A DNA stretch of 49,203 nucleotides, from NCBI GenBank assembly GCA_934757945.1, contig CAKVLT010000007.1, positions 1 through 49,203 on the forward strand, in the 5' to 3' direction. The stretch's first letter is position 1. Every line of letters starts with the position of its first letter. This DNA is from an uncultured Bulleidia sp. GTDB lineage: Bacteria; Bacillota_I; Bacilli_A; Erysipelotrichales; Erysipelotrichaceae. Below, piece by piece: positions 8,653 through 16,452 of the stretch. The notes under the pieces were generated by a model. The model was not told the origin of the DNA and searched no databases. It saw only the letters and a program-made list of their open reading frames with translations. The translations under genes were made by a program, and so were the position numbers.

Positions 8653-9771
8653 TTATTTAGTATTTTTCACAGTTTTTACTTCACCGGTCCATTTATCCCA
8701 TCGTATAAACACTTTCGTTACTAATCTGAAGACTGCATAGAATGGAATACACACAGGGTACTTATCCAGAAATGTATTATGTTCTCTAAACCGCGAAACA
8801 CTTGGAAACAGTCTTCTGAATAAGTATTGTACTTTTGCATGTTTACTGCCTTCTAATTCCAGTTTATGTACTGCATTTTGTATTCTTTGTTTTTCGGTAC
8901 CGTAGGTACCACTGGAAATGTAATATTGTACATAAGTATCTTCCTCTGAAGTCAAATGAGAAAAATCACGTTCTGGTTTTTCAAATAGCTTATAAGCAAT
9001 ACTTCTTGCCTTTTCTTCATATTCTTGAATACCAAGTACTGTACATTGCTCATGAATATAGTTTCTGTCTAATTGTTCTTCACAATAGGTATTGTACATG
9101 TACAAATCCATTAAGGTCCTGATTCCTGTACCACTTAATGTAAAGTGCTTATACGCATGAGCAACTATATAAACATATGCATCATTCACATCCATATGTC
9201 TGGCATACCTGTGGTCTTTATCATCCCACAAGTATTTCTTTTCTAATTGTGTGTAATATTCAAAAAAGCCTGGAATGGTCTTACCAAATAAAGACACGTG
9301 CATTTCATAGTTGTAAATAGGTGCTTTCTGATACACATCATGATTTCCTTTATTATATTCTTCCACTTCATATCCTGAAGATAAGAAAATATCTTTTACT
9401 TCTTCACGATAGGAGCTATCAAAAAGAATATCATTATCTGCCATCTGTCTCATACCATATACTGGATACATTTTCTTTAAAAGCACACCTTTTAAAGGAA
9501 GATACCATATTCCTGCTTTATCCATTGCAAAAAAGAGTTTTTGTCTTTCACTATCCAATAGCATCACTTTTCTGATAGCTTTATTCTTTTGTTCTTCTAA
9601 TACATCACTTTTTAAACCTGCAGATTCCAATGCCATACAGATCATAGAAGGTATGGTATGACGTATAGCTAACCTGGTAATAGCGTCAATATCCATACCT
9701 TCTATATCTGGTTTTATTTGATGCATGGCACATCCAGCCAGGTATAGAATATCCTGTTCAGTTTTATTCAT
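8653..9771 (-). CDS. NTP_transf_5-type nucleotidyltransferase of the peptide cluster
   Basis: A 372-residue protein of the uncharacterised nucleotidyltransferase family PF14907. The signature is the block LPLKGVLLKKMYPVYGMRQMAD-N-DIL, with D-x-D-type acids after the GMR turn. Members are common beside PqqD-like, HPr-kinase-like and ABC-transporter genes in peptide-modifying clusters, where they presumably transfer a nucleotide to a peptide or a peptide-bound phosphate; no reaction is established as far as I know. It is the last gene of the leftward operon and overlaps the ABC transporter gene by 8 bases. Codon use matches its cluster neighbours. Confidence 0.78.
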   Translation of the reverse strand: MNKTEQDILYLAGCAMHQIKPDIEGMDIDAITRLAIRHTIPSMICMALESAGLKSDVLEEQKNKAIRKVMLLDSERQKLFFAMDKAGIWYLPLKGVLLKKMYPVYGMRQMADNDILFDSSYREEVKDIFLSSGYEVEEYNKGNHDVYQKAPIYNYEMHVSLFGKTIPGFFEYYTQLEKKYLWDDKDHRYARHMDVNDAYVYIVAHAYKHFTLSGTGIRTLMDLYMYNTYCEEQLDRNYIHEQCTVLGIQEYEEKARSIAYKLFEKPERDFSHLTSEEDTYVQYYISSGTYGTEKQRIQNAVHKLELEGSKHAKVQYLFRRLFPSVSRFREHNTFLDKYPVCIPFYAVFRLVTKVFIRWDKWTGEVKTVKNTK

Positions 9772-11410
9772 CTTCTTTCACCTTGAACTGCACTTCTCTT
9801 GTACATATAGAAAGTGCTTCTAATCTATGTGTCACAATAATGACTGTCATATCCTTCATTGCCTTCAGATTGGATAAGACCTGTTTTTCAGTATTTACAT
9901 CTAAAGCACTGGTTGCTTCATCTAACAATAAAATAGGTCTATCAGAATAGATGGCCCTTGCGATAGCCAGTCTTTGCATCTGCCCTTCAGAAATACCAGT
10001 CCCTTGTTCTTTTAACTGTGTATCCAAGCCATCAGGAAGTTTCTTAACAAACTCATCTGCACAGGCTATTTCCAACGCCTTCCATATTTTTTCGTCATTA
10101 GCTCTACCAGAGAATGTCACAACATCTCTGACAGTACCAGACATCAGCTGATTACCCTGTGGTACATAGGAAAATAGATGTCTGTAAGAAGAAGTCAGCT
10201 CATCTTCTCCCCCATTACATACAATAGTCTTTTCACCTTCATTCACCGGATACAGACTTAACAAAACTTTTAATACTGTACTTTTTCCACATCCACTAGG
10301 GCCTGTAAAGCCCACACATTCTCCCTTATGCAATGTGAAGTTAAAATCATGGAGAATCTCTTCTCTGCTTTTCTCATAAGAAAAATAAATATGTTGCAAG
10401 GTGATAGTTTCAAAGTCTGTACTGCCATTACTTTCTTCAACATCCATACTGCTGTTTTCTATTTCTAACAGTCTTTCACTGCTGGCAATCATGGCATAGT
10501 ACTTTGGAATATAGCTTGTAATATTGGCAAATGGTGTCTGTATCTGACTGATCAGTTGCAATAATGCCATCAATGTCCCATAGCTTACAGTGCCATTATA
10601 AATACCTATTACACTGTAGATTGCTCCTAACACATACGCCCCATTCATCATAAGAGAAAAGCCAATATTACAGACATTGGAAAATCTCACCTTATCCATT
10701 CTTGCTTTCTTATGAGCATCCATGATTTCTAAAGATTGCCTATATGAATTCTGTTCTTTAGTAAACACTTTGACAATCATTAAACTATGCAGATATTCCT
10801 GCAGAAAAATTCTTACTTTACCATCTTTTTCCTGCATCACTTTATGATATGCCCTGAGCTTCTTTCTGAAGATTGTGGTAAGTACTACCATAAGTACACC
10901 ACCAATACCAATCACAAACACAAATCTTGGTTCGAGTACAATAATCATGCTTAAAGCACCAATCATCTTAGCAACCATACCGGCAATTCCAGGCACTATT
11001 TCTGTTAATCCTGTAGAAACTACTACTGTATCCGAAGTGAGTCTGTTCATCCATTCTGCAGAATGTATACCTGTCACTTCACTGTAATCTCTATGCAGAA
11101 TCTGTTGAAACAATCTTGCTTTGCAGGCATTTTCGAAAGTTGCTTTACTAAGCTCATTGTAATATCTCAATAATGCACTAAACACTATCTGCAGTCCTAT
11201 CAATCCTGTAAACAATGCAATGTTCCTGATCAAAAGTCTTCCATCATGTGCCACAGCACTGTCTATCACACTTCTTAAAAGTAATGCAAAGCAGACACTG
11301 CTGATACCCTGCAAGATCTGTACAACCATTAAAATCAGGAAATACTGTTTCTTATTTCCTGTGATTTCTTTTAAGTACTGTAATGTAGATTGTGATAGTT
11401 TCTTTTTCAT
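9764..11410 (-). CDS. ABC exporter (fused membrane and ATPase domains)
   Basis: A 548-residue half-size exporter. The N-terminal ~320 residues hold six membrane helices of the ABC type I exporter fold. The ATPase domain shows Walker A GPSGCGKST near residue 370, a Q-loop in SYVPQGNQL, the signature GISEGQMQRLAIARA (ISEGQ in place of LSGGQ) and Walker B ILLLDEATSALD. There is no N-terminal C39 peptidase domain, so leader removal must be done by another protein; the adjacent signal-peptidase-like protein is the obvious candidate. Its ATG overlaps the stop of that gene (ATGA). Likely role: export of the modified peptide, or self-protection. Confidence 0.88.
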   Translation of the reverse strand: MKKKLSQSTLQYLKEITGNKKQYFLILMVVQILQGISSVCFALLLRSVIDSAVAHDGRLLIRNIALFTGLIGLQIVFSALLRYYNELSKATFENACKARLFQQILHRDYSEVTGIHSAEWMNRLTSDTVVVSTGLTEIVPGIAGMVAKMIGALSMIIVLEPRFVFVIGIGGVLMVVLTTIFRKKLRAYHKVMQEKDGKVRIFLQEYLHSLMIVKVFTKEQNSYRQSLEIMDAHKKARMDKVRFSNVCNIGFSLMMNGAYVLGAIYSVIGIYNGTVSYGTLMALLQLISQIQTPFANITSYIPKYYAMIASSERLLEIENSSMDVEESNGSTDFETITLQHIYFSYEKSREEILHDFNFTLHKGECVGFTGPSGCGKSTVLKVLLSLYPVNEGEKTIVCNGGEDELTSSYRHLFSYVPQGNQLMSGTVRDVVTFSGRANDEKIWKALEIACADEFVKKLPDGLDTQLKEQGTGISEGQMQRLAIARAIYSDRPILLLDEATSALDVNTEKQVLSNLKAMKDMTVIIVTHRLEALSICTREVQFKVKEDE

Positions 11411-11844
11411 CTTCTAATCTTCCTTTTCATCCACACTACAGTCTTTCTAATATAGTATGTGTAATACCAGATATAACTGTACACTCTATATCCTAAACTG
11501 TTTACAGATACTTCTTTCCCATTACGTATGACACCCGTCAATACACCAAGAATATGCTTATCTGTAATACCATATTCATTACTATAGGTATTATCACCTC
11601 TCAGAACATATCCCTCTTCAGTAACCTTTACTACTCTGTGTAATACATACTGTCCACTGTCTCTTTTGTATAACGGAACATCCATTTTCTTCAATTTACG
11701 TTTACACGCATCCCATCCTTCAGGTCTTTTGATAATCATGACGTCTTTTCCCTGTCGTATCAAAGGACGCATGCTTGTTCCAACATTGGTATAGATTAAT
11801 ATTCCTTTTCCCTTCAGTTCTTCTTCAAAAGTGGATTTACTCAT
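11407..11844 (-). CDS. ER-type (SipW-like) S24/S26 signal-peptidase-like protein
   Basis: A 145-residue protein. The nucleophile block is GTSMRPLI (Ser24), followed by YVLHRVV (His69) and LRGDN (Asp84). The Ser/His/Asp order is that of ER-type signal peptidases such as SipW, not the Ser/Lys dyad of ordinary bacterial type I enzymes. No N-terminal membrane helix is seen; the C-terminus has an aromatic, amphipathic stretch (about residues 113-138) that could lie on the membrane. I choose ATG 11844, spaced 6-7 bases from a GGAG inside the PqqD gene. It overlaps PqqD by 8 bases and the ABC gene by 4. Proposed role: leader or precursor cleavage coupled to export. Confidence 0.78.
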   Translation of the reverse strand: MSKSTFEEELKGKGILIYTNVGTSMRPLIRQGKDVMIIKRPEGWDACKRKLKKMDVPLYKRDSGQYVLHRVVKVTEEGYVLRGDNTYSNEYGITDKHILGVLTGVIRNGKEVSVNSLGYRVYSYIWYYTYYIRKTVVWMKRKIRR

Positions 11845-12094
11845 CAATAGCTCCTGCTTTTCTTAAACTGGAAACCGCATCATTCACTGCCTTTTCCAGT
11901 ACTTCTCTAGGAGCATCATATTCTTCATACATTTTGTCTATGATTTCTTCTACCGTAGTTTCCTGTTTTAAGCAATCAACGATAAATGCAGCACTCTCAT
12001 TATTTCTGATTAACCCGGAAAACTTACCACTGGCATCTACAAGTATCTGTTCTCCATTACTCATGTGTGTAATAAATGTATCTTTTAACTTCAT
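11837..12094 (-). CDS. PqqD-like peptide-recognition protein
   Basis: An 85-residue PqqD-family protein with the typical pattern: an N-terminal beta region carrying V-D-A-S-G-K, then two helices with ESAAFIVDCLKQETTVEEIIDKMYEEYDA and a last helix of the AVNDAVSSLRKAGAI type. PqqD-like proteins are RiPP recognition elements that bind the leader of a precursor peptide and present it to modifying enzymes. Its start overlaps the kinase-like gene by 4 bases (ATGA). The nearby 35-residue peptide is the natural ligand. Stand-alone PqqD with an HPr-kinase partner is known from some lasso peptide loci, but the lasso cyclase is absent here. Confidence 0.85.
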   Translation of the reverse strand: MKLKDTFITHMSNGEQILVDASGKFSGLIRNNESAAFIVDCLKQETTVEEIIDKMYEEYDAPREVLEKAVNDAVSSLRKAGAIDE

Positions 12095-12828
12095 ACGTTT
12101 TTCATCCCTTCATAGGCAACTCTTGCTGCATCTATATCCATTGTACAATGCAGAGAATAGAACTCTACATAATCACTTAATCTATCTATTAACTCTAAAG
12201 TCTTACTCATTGCTGGCATATCTCCAACAGGTCGATTTACCTGTTGTAATAACATAGTATAGGCTTCTTTCTTATCTATCTTACAAATAGTATTCTCTTT
12301 ACCTCTATGCAATATACATATTGCTTTTAATGGTACAGAAGTATTAGTACTTAATCTGTGCTTGCCATCCCATGGAGTACCATAGGCATAGACTTTATCA
12401 TCTTTTATTGCTAAAAGTGGTTTATCATCATTGATCATGATTGCTCTTTCCTTGAAGTACTCTCTCCAATACCTGGTATGAGTGGATTTACCTGTCCCAC
12501 TTTTAGCAGTAAACAGATACCCAATACCATCTACACTGATGACAGATCCATGAAACAATACAATATCTTTATCCAGTAAATATCTGCATATCTTTCTATA
12601 AACAGCAATTGTTTCAAGATACGCATCACTGAATTCTCTTATAGAAATACCTTCTTTGATATCTTCCTGTTTACTTTTCTCACGTTCATATTCTATATCC
12701 TCATCAGAAACACGTATACTGTATTCAGTATTTCTGTCCCCATCATACAGATACTCTTTACAGTACTGTTCTATATAAGGATATATGTTATGAATTTCAA
12801 AAACTGTATTACATAAAAGAATACGCAT
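12091..12828 (-). CDS. HPr-kinase-like ATPase (putative peptide kinase)
   Basis: A 245-residue protein of the HPr kinase/PEPCK-like fold. Walker A is AKSGTGKST (residues 108-116), preceded by DIVLFHGSVISVDG and followed by INDDKPLL (about 132-139), as in HprK relatives. I start it at ATG 12828, which has a GAGAGG site 7 bases upstream; an open extension to 12876 runs through a terminator hairpin and is unlikely. Related kinases in some lasso clusters phosphorylate the precursor's C-terminal Ser. The peptide encoded just upstream ends in PSTGH and contains TTS, giving plausible Ser/Thr acceptors. That substrate link is inference. Confidence 0.78.
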   Translation of the reverse strand: MRILLCNTVFEIHNIYPYIEQYCKEYLYDGDRNTEYSIRVSDEDIEYEREKSKQEDIKEGISIREFSDAYLETIAVYRKICRYLLDKDIVLFHGSVISVDGIGYLFTAKSGTGKSTHTRYWREYFKERAIMINDDKPLLAIKDDKVYAYGTPWDGKHRLSTNTSVPLKAICILHRGKENTICKIDKKEAYTMLLQQVNRPVGDMPAMSKTLELIDRLSDYVEFYSLHCTMDIDAARVAYEGMKNV

Positions 12829-12857
12829 GCTATACCTCTCAACATGCAAATTATAAC

Positions 12858-12888
12858 AAAAAAAGCACCACATCATAGGATGCAGTGC
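12858..12888 (-). terminator. Intrinsic terminator behind the precursor gene
   Basis: On the minus strand GCACTGCAT (12888-12880) pairs with ATGTGGTGC (12873-12865) over 9 positions with two G-T pairs, has a 6-base loop, and is followed by seven T residues (12864-12858). It lies between the small peptide gene and the kinase-like gene, so most transcripts from the peptide promoter should end here, with read-through for the enzymes. A TATAAT sequence just after the T-run (about 12851-12856) could instead give the enzyme genes a promoter. Confidence 0.75.
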
Positions 12889-12906
12889 AATCTAAAGCGT
12901 TTTCTA

Positions 12907-13014
12907 TTAATGACCAGTTGATGGTTCGATTGGTGTTATATCACTTGTAGTAATTACATCAGCATTATCAAATTCAACAACTTCACACACAGGCATTTCA
13001 AACTCTTTTTTCAT
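12907..13014 (-). CDS. 35-aa precursor-like peptide
   Basis: ATG at 13014 to TAA at 12907, 35 codons, preceded by an AAAGGGG ribosome site about 7-8 bases upstream. The peptide begins MKKEFEMPVCEVVEF, carries DVITTS at residues 19-24 and ends ITPIEPSTGH. The MKK-x-(Y/F)-x-x-P start with a later acidic D-V-I-T-x-S patch recalls small predicted RiPP precursors of gut Bacillota. It has its own promoter (13053-13082), a terminator behind it, and the PqqD, kinase, protease, exporter and nucleotidyltransferase genes downstream on the same strand. A single Cys10 lies in the leader-like half; the tail offers Thr, Ser, Asp, Glu and His. Product unknown. Confidence 0.72.
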   Translation of the reverse strand: MKKEFEMPVCEVVEFDNADVITTSDITPIEPSTGH

Positions 13015-13052
13015 ATAAAATCCCCTTTCTTATCTTTTATAAACACAAAGAT

Positions 13053-13082
13053 ATATTATCATGTAAATTGCTTTTATAACAA
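13053..13082 (-). promoter_or_regulatory. Putative sigma-A promoter of the precursor gene
   Basis: Minus strand: TTGTTA (13082-13077), an 18-base spacer and TAATAT (13058-13053), the latter preceded by TGA to give an extended -10. The start site would fall near 13046, about 30 bases before the peptide ATG. It lies in the 75-base gap after the papain-like protease gene, so the peptide can be expressed independently. Confidence 0.5.
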
Positions 13083-13089
13083 TCACTTT

Positions 13090-15930
13090 TTATCCAAAAT
13101 ATGCTTTACTTTCTTTCCAATAAAGATAAATAGCTTTAGCAACTAGCATTCCATTCGGACTTGTTGCATTTCTAAGTGAATTATAAACATAAGATAGGGC
13201 AGAACATTGTATGGACATTCCTCCAACTGTAAAAGTATAGACCTTATCTAATTCCTTTGAGCGAATTGACGGCATTTCTAAATAATAACCATTCGCATCC
13301 TTTTTTAGCTCACAATCATCTCCATCTATTTGTATCACTAGTTTTGACAAATCCACAGAAGAATCAATTGTAAAATAATATCTTAGAGAAGTTGATGATT
13401 CTAACAACAGTGCAAGTCCCATTTCTCGAATGCCTGTTTCATTTCCTTTAGAAACAACTTTATACATCGAAAGATTATTTACATTGACTTGATCCATGGC
13501 TTGTTGCATATCATCTTGGACATTTTTATATGCCATATCATCTAAATTGTATTGAAATAAATTTTGAGAATACCCTCCATAATTCAGTAAAGCTTTAATT
13601 AATGGGCGCACCTTAATACTTTGCTCTCTATCAGAACTCAAAGATACATTAGTATAGTCTTCAACAGATCTATAATAAATTTTCCCGCCAATGCCTTGAC
13701 CATTAAATACTTGAATAGTAACTTTTTTTGTTATTTCTTTAGCATAAACACCACATGTGAAAACATAACCATATCCTTCCTGTTTTGCCGCATCTTTAAC
13801 GTACTGCTTTAACGTTGCTCGCCCGTCTGGCAAGGTGAACAAAACATACGCATTAACATCATTATGCAATTGATCACTCAGATCAATATATACATTAAAT
13901 TCAATTAATCCTTTTAAGCCTAAGCTAAAAGCCGTCAAATCCTCTCCAATATCATTATAAATCTGGAAAGGAACCTCCACACTACCATAGTAGTCTCCCA
14001 TACCTTTTACAGTAGCAATAGCTTTTTCAGAGACATTAACATTATTAGAATAACTAACTGTGTAATCAAAATTTAATGTAAGGTCAGTTTCCCCATTCTT
14101 TACTGTTACTGCTGGTGTTACTTCATTACCTGTATACGCTATATCTTTACACTTTATTGCAAGTTTACCTACGGGAATAAATGTTTTAGATGCTGTACCA
14201 GTATAATCACCTTGTCCATGAATGGTTACTGTAGTTCCATTTGTATCTGTTGTACAGGAGACTGTATAATCTACATCTTTTATTAAAGTGCTTACATCGC
14301 CATAAGTAACTGTGATACTAGGATTAGATTCACTAAAATCTTCATTCAATGTTATTACAGCATTACTGATATCTTTTTGAACTTTATGATTATTTGTTGT
14401 AAAAGCTTTAATACAGAAGTTTCCCCAATACCAGTCCCATTGGTAATTACCAGTTCCATAAAAACTTTTACCACTGTTTAAACTGACCGGAGCATCCCAT
14501 ACTTTCACTCCGTTTTTCTCCCAGGTAATACCCTGTTCATAATCCAAAGCATATTTATCTGTAGTTACAACTATTGCAAAAGATGATCCAGGAGTCAGCT
14601 GAACTGACGATGTTAACGGAACAGTATACAATCCAGCATATGCAGTAGTACCTTCTGTTGTAGCACTTTCTTGTTTAGTTCCACTATATGGGTTAGTATT
14701 CTTTAAGTCTGTATATACTTCAATCTTATAATTCACATTAGCAACATGCGTAAAAGATAAAGATACTGCTTTAAGATCTTCTGAAGTAATAGTATCCTGG
14801 CTCTGCACAGTAAATACATTGGAATAGGTTTTATATTGACAGATTTTATTAGAAACATTGAAGCAGTCAACTCCACCATCTAACTGGTAGTTATTATCAT
14901 AGTTATCTGCAGTATTCATATCAAATGCCCATGCAGCATCTAATAAAGATGCATTCTCATAAGACATCCAGAAATAAGACTGTGTAAAACCCCAGCTGTT
15001 TCTTATTAACCAGGCGCCATTATTGACAGGTTTATCTCCCACAAAGTCATCTTTGGAAAAGTTATCGTCCCATCCTACAATCATGACATTATGTCCACCA
15101 CCTGAAATAGCAGAATCATAATATGTCCATAATTGTTTATCGCTATTCCATAATAACTTACTATCTGAATGATAGTACTGTACACCCACAGCACCATTAC
15201 TCATAATGAAATTTTTTACATCATCTCTATTATTTTTAAGACTCAGTATATATGCATTTTCAAGATGAGCAACATCTTTACTATAAGCGTATTCTGCACT
15301 AAGACCATTATTTAAAACAGTATTAATATTGGAAGTATTGTATGGAACATCCCTTTCATTTGTTGCTCCAGACCACTGAGATAATCTTCTGACAGCATAT
15401 TCATACATCCCACCACGATTTAAATAAGAATAATCTGTAGAACCATTATAATATTGACTCTGATCTCCTACTGTACCACCCAGTGGATCAATAACAGAAT
15501 TATACGTAAAATATGCTAACTGCAATTCACTCAAATCTATAGTTTTATCTGCCAATCCTTTAGTAATTAAATCAAATTCGCTTAATCCCAAAGCAGCAAA
15601 AGACCAGCATGTTCCATAATTCCCCTGATTTCTTACATCAGGATACTTACTTTTATCTAGCACATAAGATGATGGAATTGCAGTATATGTTTCAGTATCA
15701 CTTTCATAATATGGAACATCTTCTGCATGCTCACTGATGATAGCACCATAGTTATGTGAGTCATCTCCCTCTGATTCATCATTTTGCAGTCCAATCTCAT
15801 CATCACTTACCAGGCTTTCTACATTCTGTGAGTTTGCATTTGCATCTGTTTCTTCTCCATAGCAAGCACCTACAGCATTAAAGCCAATAAAGATGCTTAA
15901 CAGTATGGTTATTAGTTTGTGTGTTTTCAT
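13090..15930 (-). CDS. Secreted papain-like (C1) protease with lectin-like and Ig-like regions
   Basis: A 946-residue secreted protein. It has a signal peptide (MKTHKLITILLSIFIGFNAV, cut near ACYGEE), an acidic linker, and a C1A peptidase domain (about residues 90-325) with Cys108 in GTCWSFA, His280 in GGGHNVMIVGWDD and Asn311 in RNSWGF. A lectin-like beta domain (about 340-490) follows, then Ig-like repeats (TVTYGDVSTLIKDVDYTVS; TPAVTVKNGETDL) and a ~270-residue C-terminal region I cannot name. No LPXTG anchor is seen. I choose ATG 15930, which has GGGGAAG 3 bases upstream. It sits just upstream of the precursor peptide on the same strand. It may process that peptide outside the cell or be an unrelated surface protease. 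Confidence 0.85.
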   Translation of the reverse strand: MKTHKLITILLSIFIGFNAVGACYGEETDANANSQNVESLVSDDEIGLQNDESEGDDSHNYGAIISEHAEDVPYYESDTETYTAIPSSYVLDKSKYPDVRNQGNYGTCWSFAALGLSEFDLITKGLADKTIDLSELQLAYFTYNSVIDPLGGTVGDQSQYYNGSTDYSYLNRGGMYEYAVRRLSQWSGATNERDVPYNTSNINTVLNNGLSAEYAYSKDVAHLENAYILSLKNNRDDVKNFIMSNGAVGVQYYHSDSKLLWNSDKQLWTYYDSAISGGGHNVMIVGWDDNFSKDDFVGDKPVNNGAWLIRNSWGFTQSYFWMSYENASLLDAAWAFDMNTADNYDNNYQLDGGVDCFNVSNKICQYKTYSNVFTVQSQDTITSEDLKAVSLSFTHVANVNYKIEVYTDLKNTNPYSGTKQESATTEGTTAYAGLYTVPLTSSVQLTPGSSFAIVVTTDKYALDYEQGITWEKNGVKVWDAPVSLNSGKSFYGTGNYQWDWYWGNFCIKAFTTNNHKVQKDISNAVITLNEDFSESNPSITVTYGDVSTLIKDVDYTVSCTTDTNGTTVTIHGQGDYTGTASKTFIPVGKLAIKCKDIAYTGNEVTPAVTVKNGETDLTLNFDYTVSYSNNVNVSEKAIATVKGMGDYYGSVEVPFQIYNDIGEDLTAFSLGLKGLIEFNVYIDLSDQLHNDVNAYVLFTLPDGRATLKQYVKDAAKQEGYGYVFTCGVYAKEITKKVTIQVFNGQGIGGKIYYRSVEDYTNVSLSSDREQSIKVRPLIKALLNYGGYSQNLFQYNLDDMAYKNVQDDMQQAMDQVNVNNLSMYKVVSKGNETGIREMGLALLLESSTSLRYYFTIDSSVDLSKLVIQIDGDDCELKKDANGYYLEMPSIRSKELDKVYTFTVGGMSIQCSALSYVYNSLRNATSPNGMLVAKAIYLYWKESKAYFG

Positions 15931-15989
15931 AATCTTCCCCTTCATTATTATTTTCAGACTCTATTTACAGAAAAATAATACATGAAATC

Positions 15990-16311
15990 ATAGGAAAACA
16001 ACAGAAGAAAAAGAGTACAAAAAAATAAAACAATTACAAAAGCAGAACAACTGGAAGCACTTATCCAAGCATTAGAAGATTCAGGTATTCCTGAATACAT
16101 TCCATTTGTTACATTACTGAAGAACTGGCATGTTGAAATCATTAATTCCTTCACATGTATAGATACCAGAAGAATTAATAATTTCTATATTGAGTCCAGA
16201 AATTCTACTATCGAAAAACTATTGATAAACGCAAACAGTTTCTCAAATCACAAAAGAACAAGAAATAGAATTCTGTATTGTGTAAACAAGATGGATACAT
16301 TTAAACTTTAA
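15990..16311 (+). pseudogene. C-terminal fragment of an ISL3-family transposase
   Basis: About 105 codons open to TAA at 16309-16311. The translated tail has ISL3 DDE-transposase features: LLKNWHVEIINSF, then RRINNFYIESRNSTIEKL with the catalytic-glutamate-type helix, and KRTRNRILYCVNK. The first ~300 residues are missing, so it is inactive. It faces the leftward C1 protease gene head-to-head. A possible N-terminal stub of the same family lies on the same strand at 8547. Confidence 0.7.
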
Positions 16312-16329
16312 ACACACAAAACAAAGAAA

Positions 16330-16387
16330 GTGGTCAAGGATATGAAATAGAGTGGCGAAAGCAATTCCATTTTCATCCCTTGACCAC
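16330..16387. repeat. 58-bp imperfect hairpin next to the ISL3 fragment
   Basis: GTGGTCAAGGATATGAAAT at the left edge pairs with the right edge ATTTTCATCCCTTGACCAC with small gaps, around a short loop containing GGCGAAAGC. The left arm resembles the sequence at 8324 and the right edge (GACCACT) recurs near 8510. It could be an IS end or a terminator shared by two converging units. Confidence 0.5.
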
Positions 16388-16452
16388 TAAAACCACAGAT
16401 ACGTTATAGATCTACCATACAAGTGTTACAGATTCTATCGCAATCTTTATAA

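Noticed and set aside
8653..13014. Lasso-peptide cluster
   Set aside because: PqqD and HprK-like proteins fit, but no asparagine-synthetase-like cyclase and no transglutaminase-like protease are present, and the precursor lacks the usual lasso core layout (Gly/Ala/Ser start with Asp/Glu at 7-9 cannot be set with confidence).
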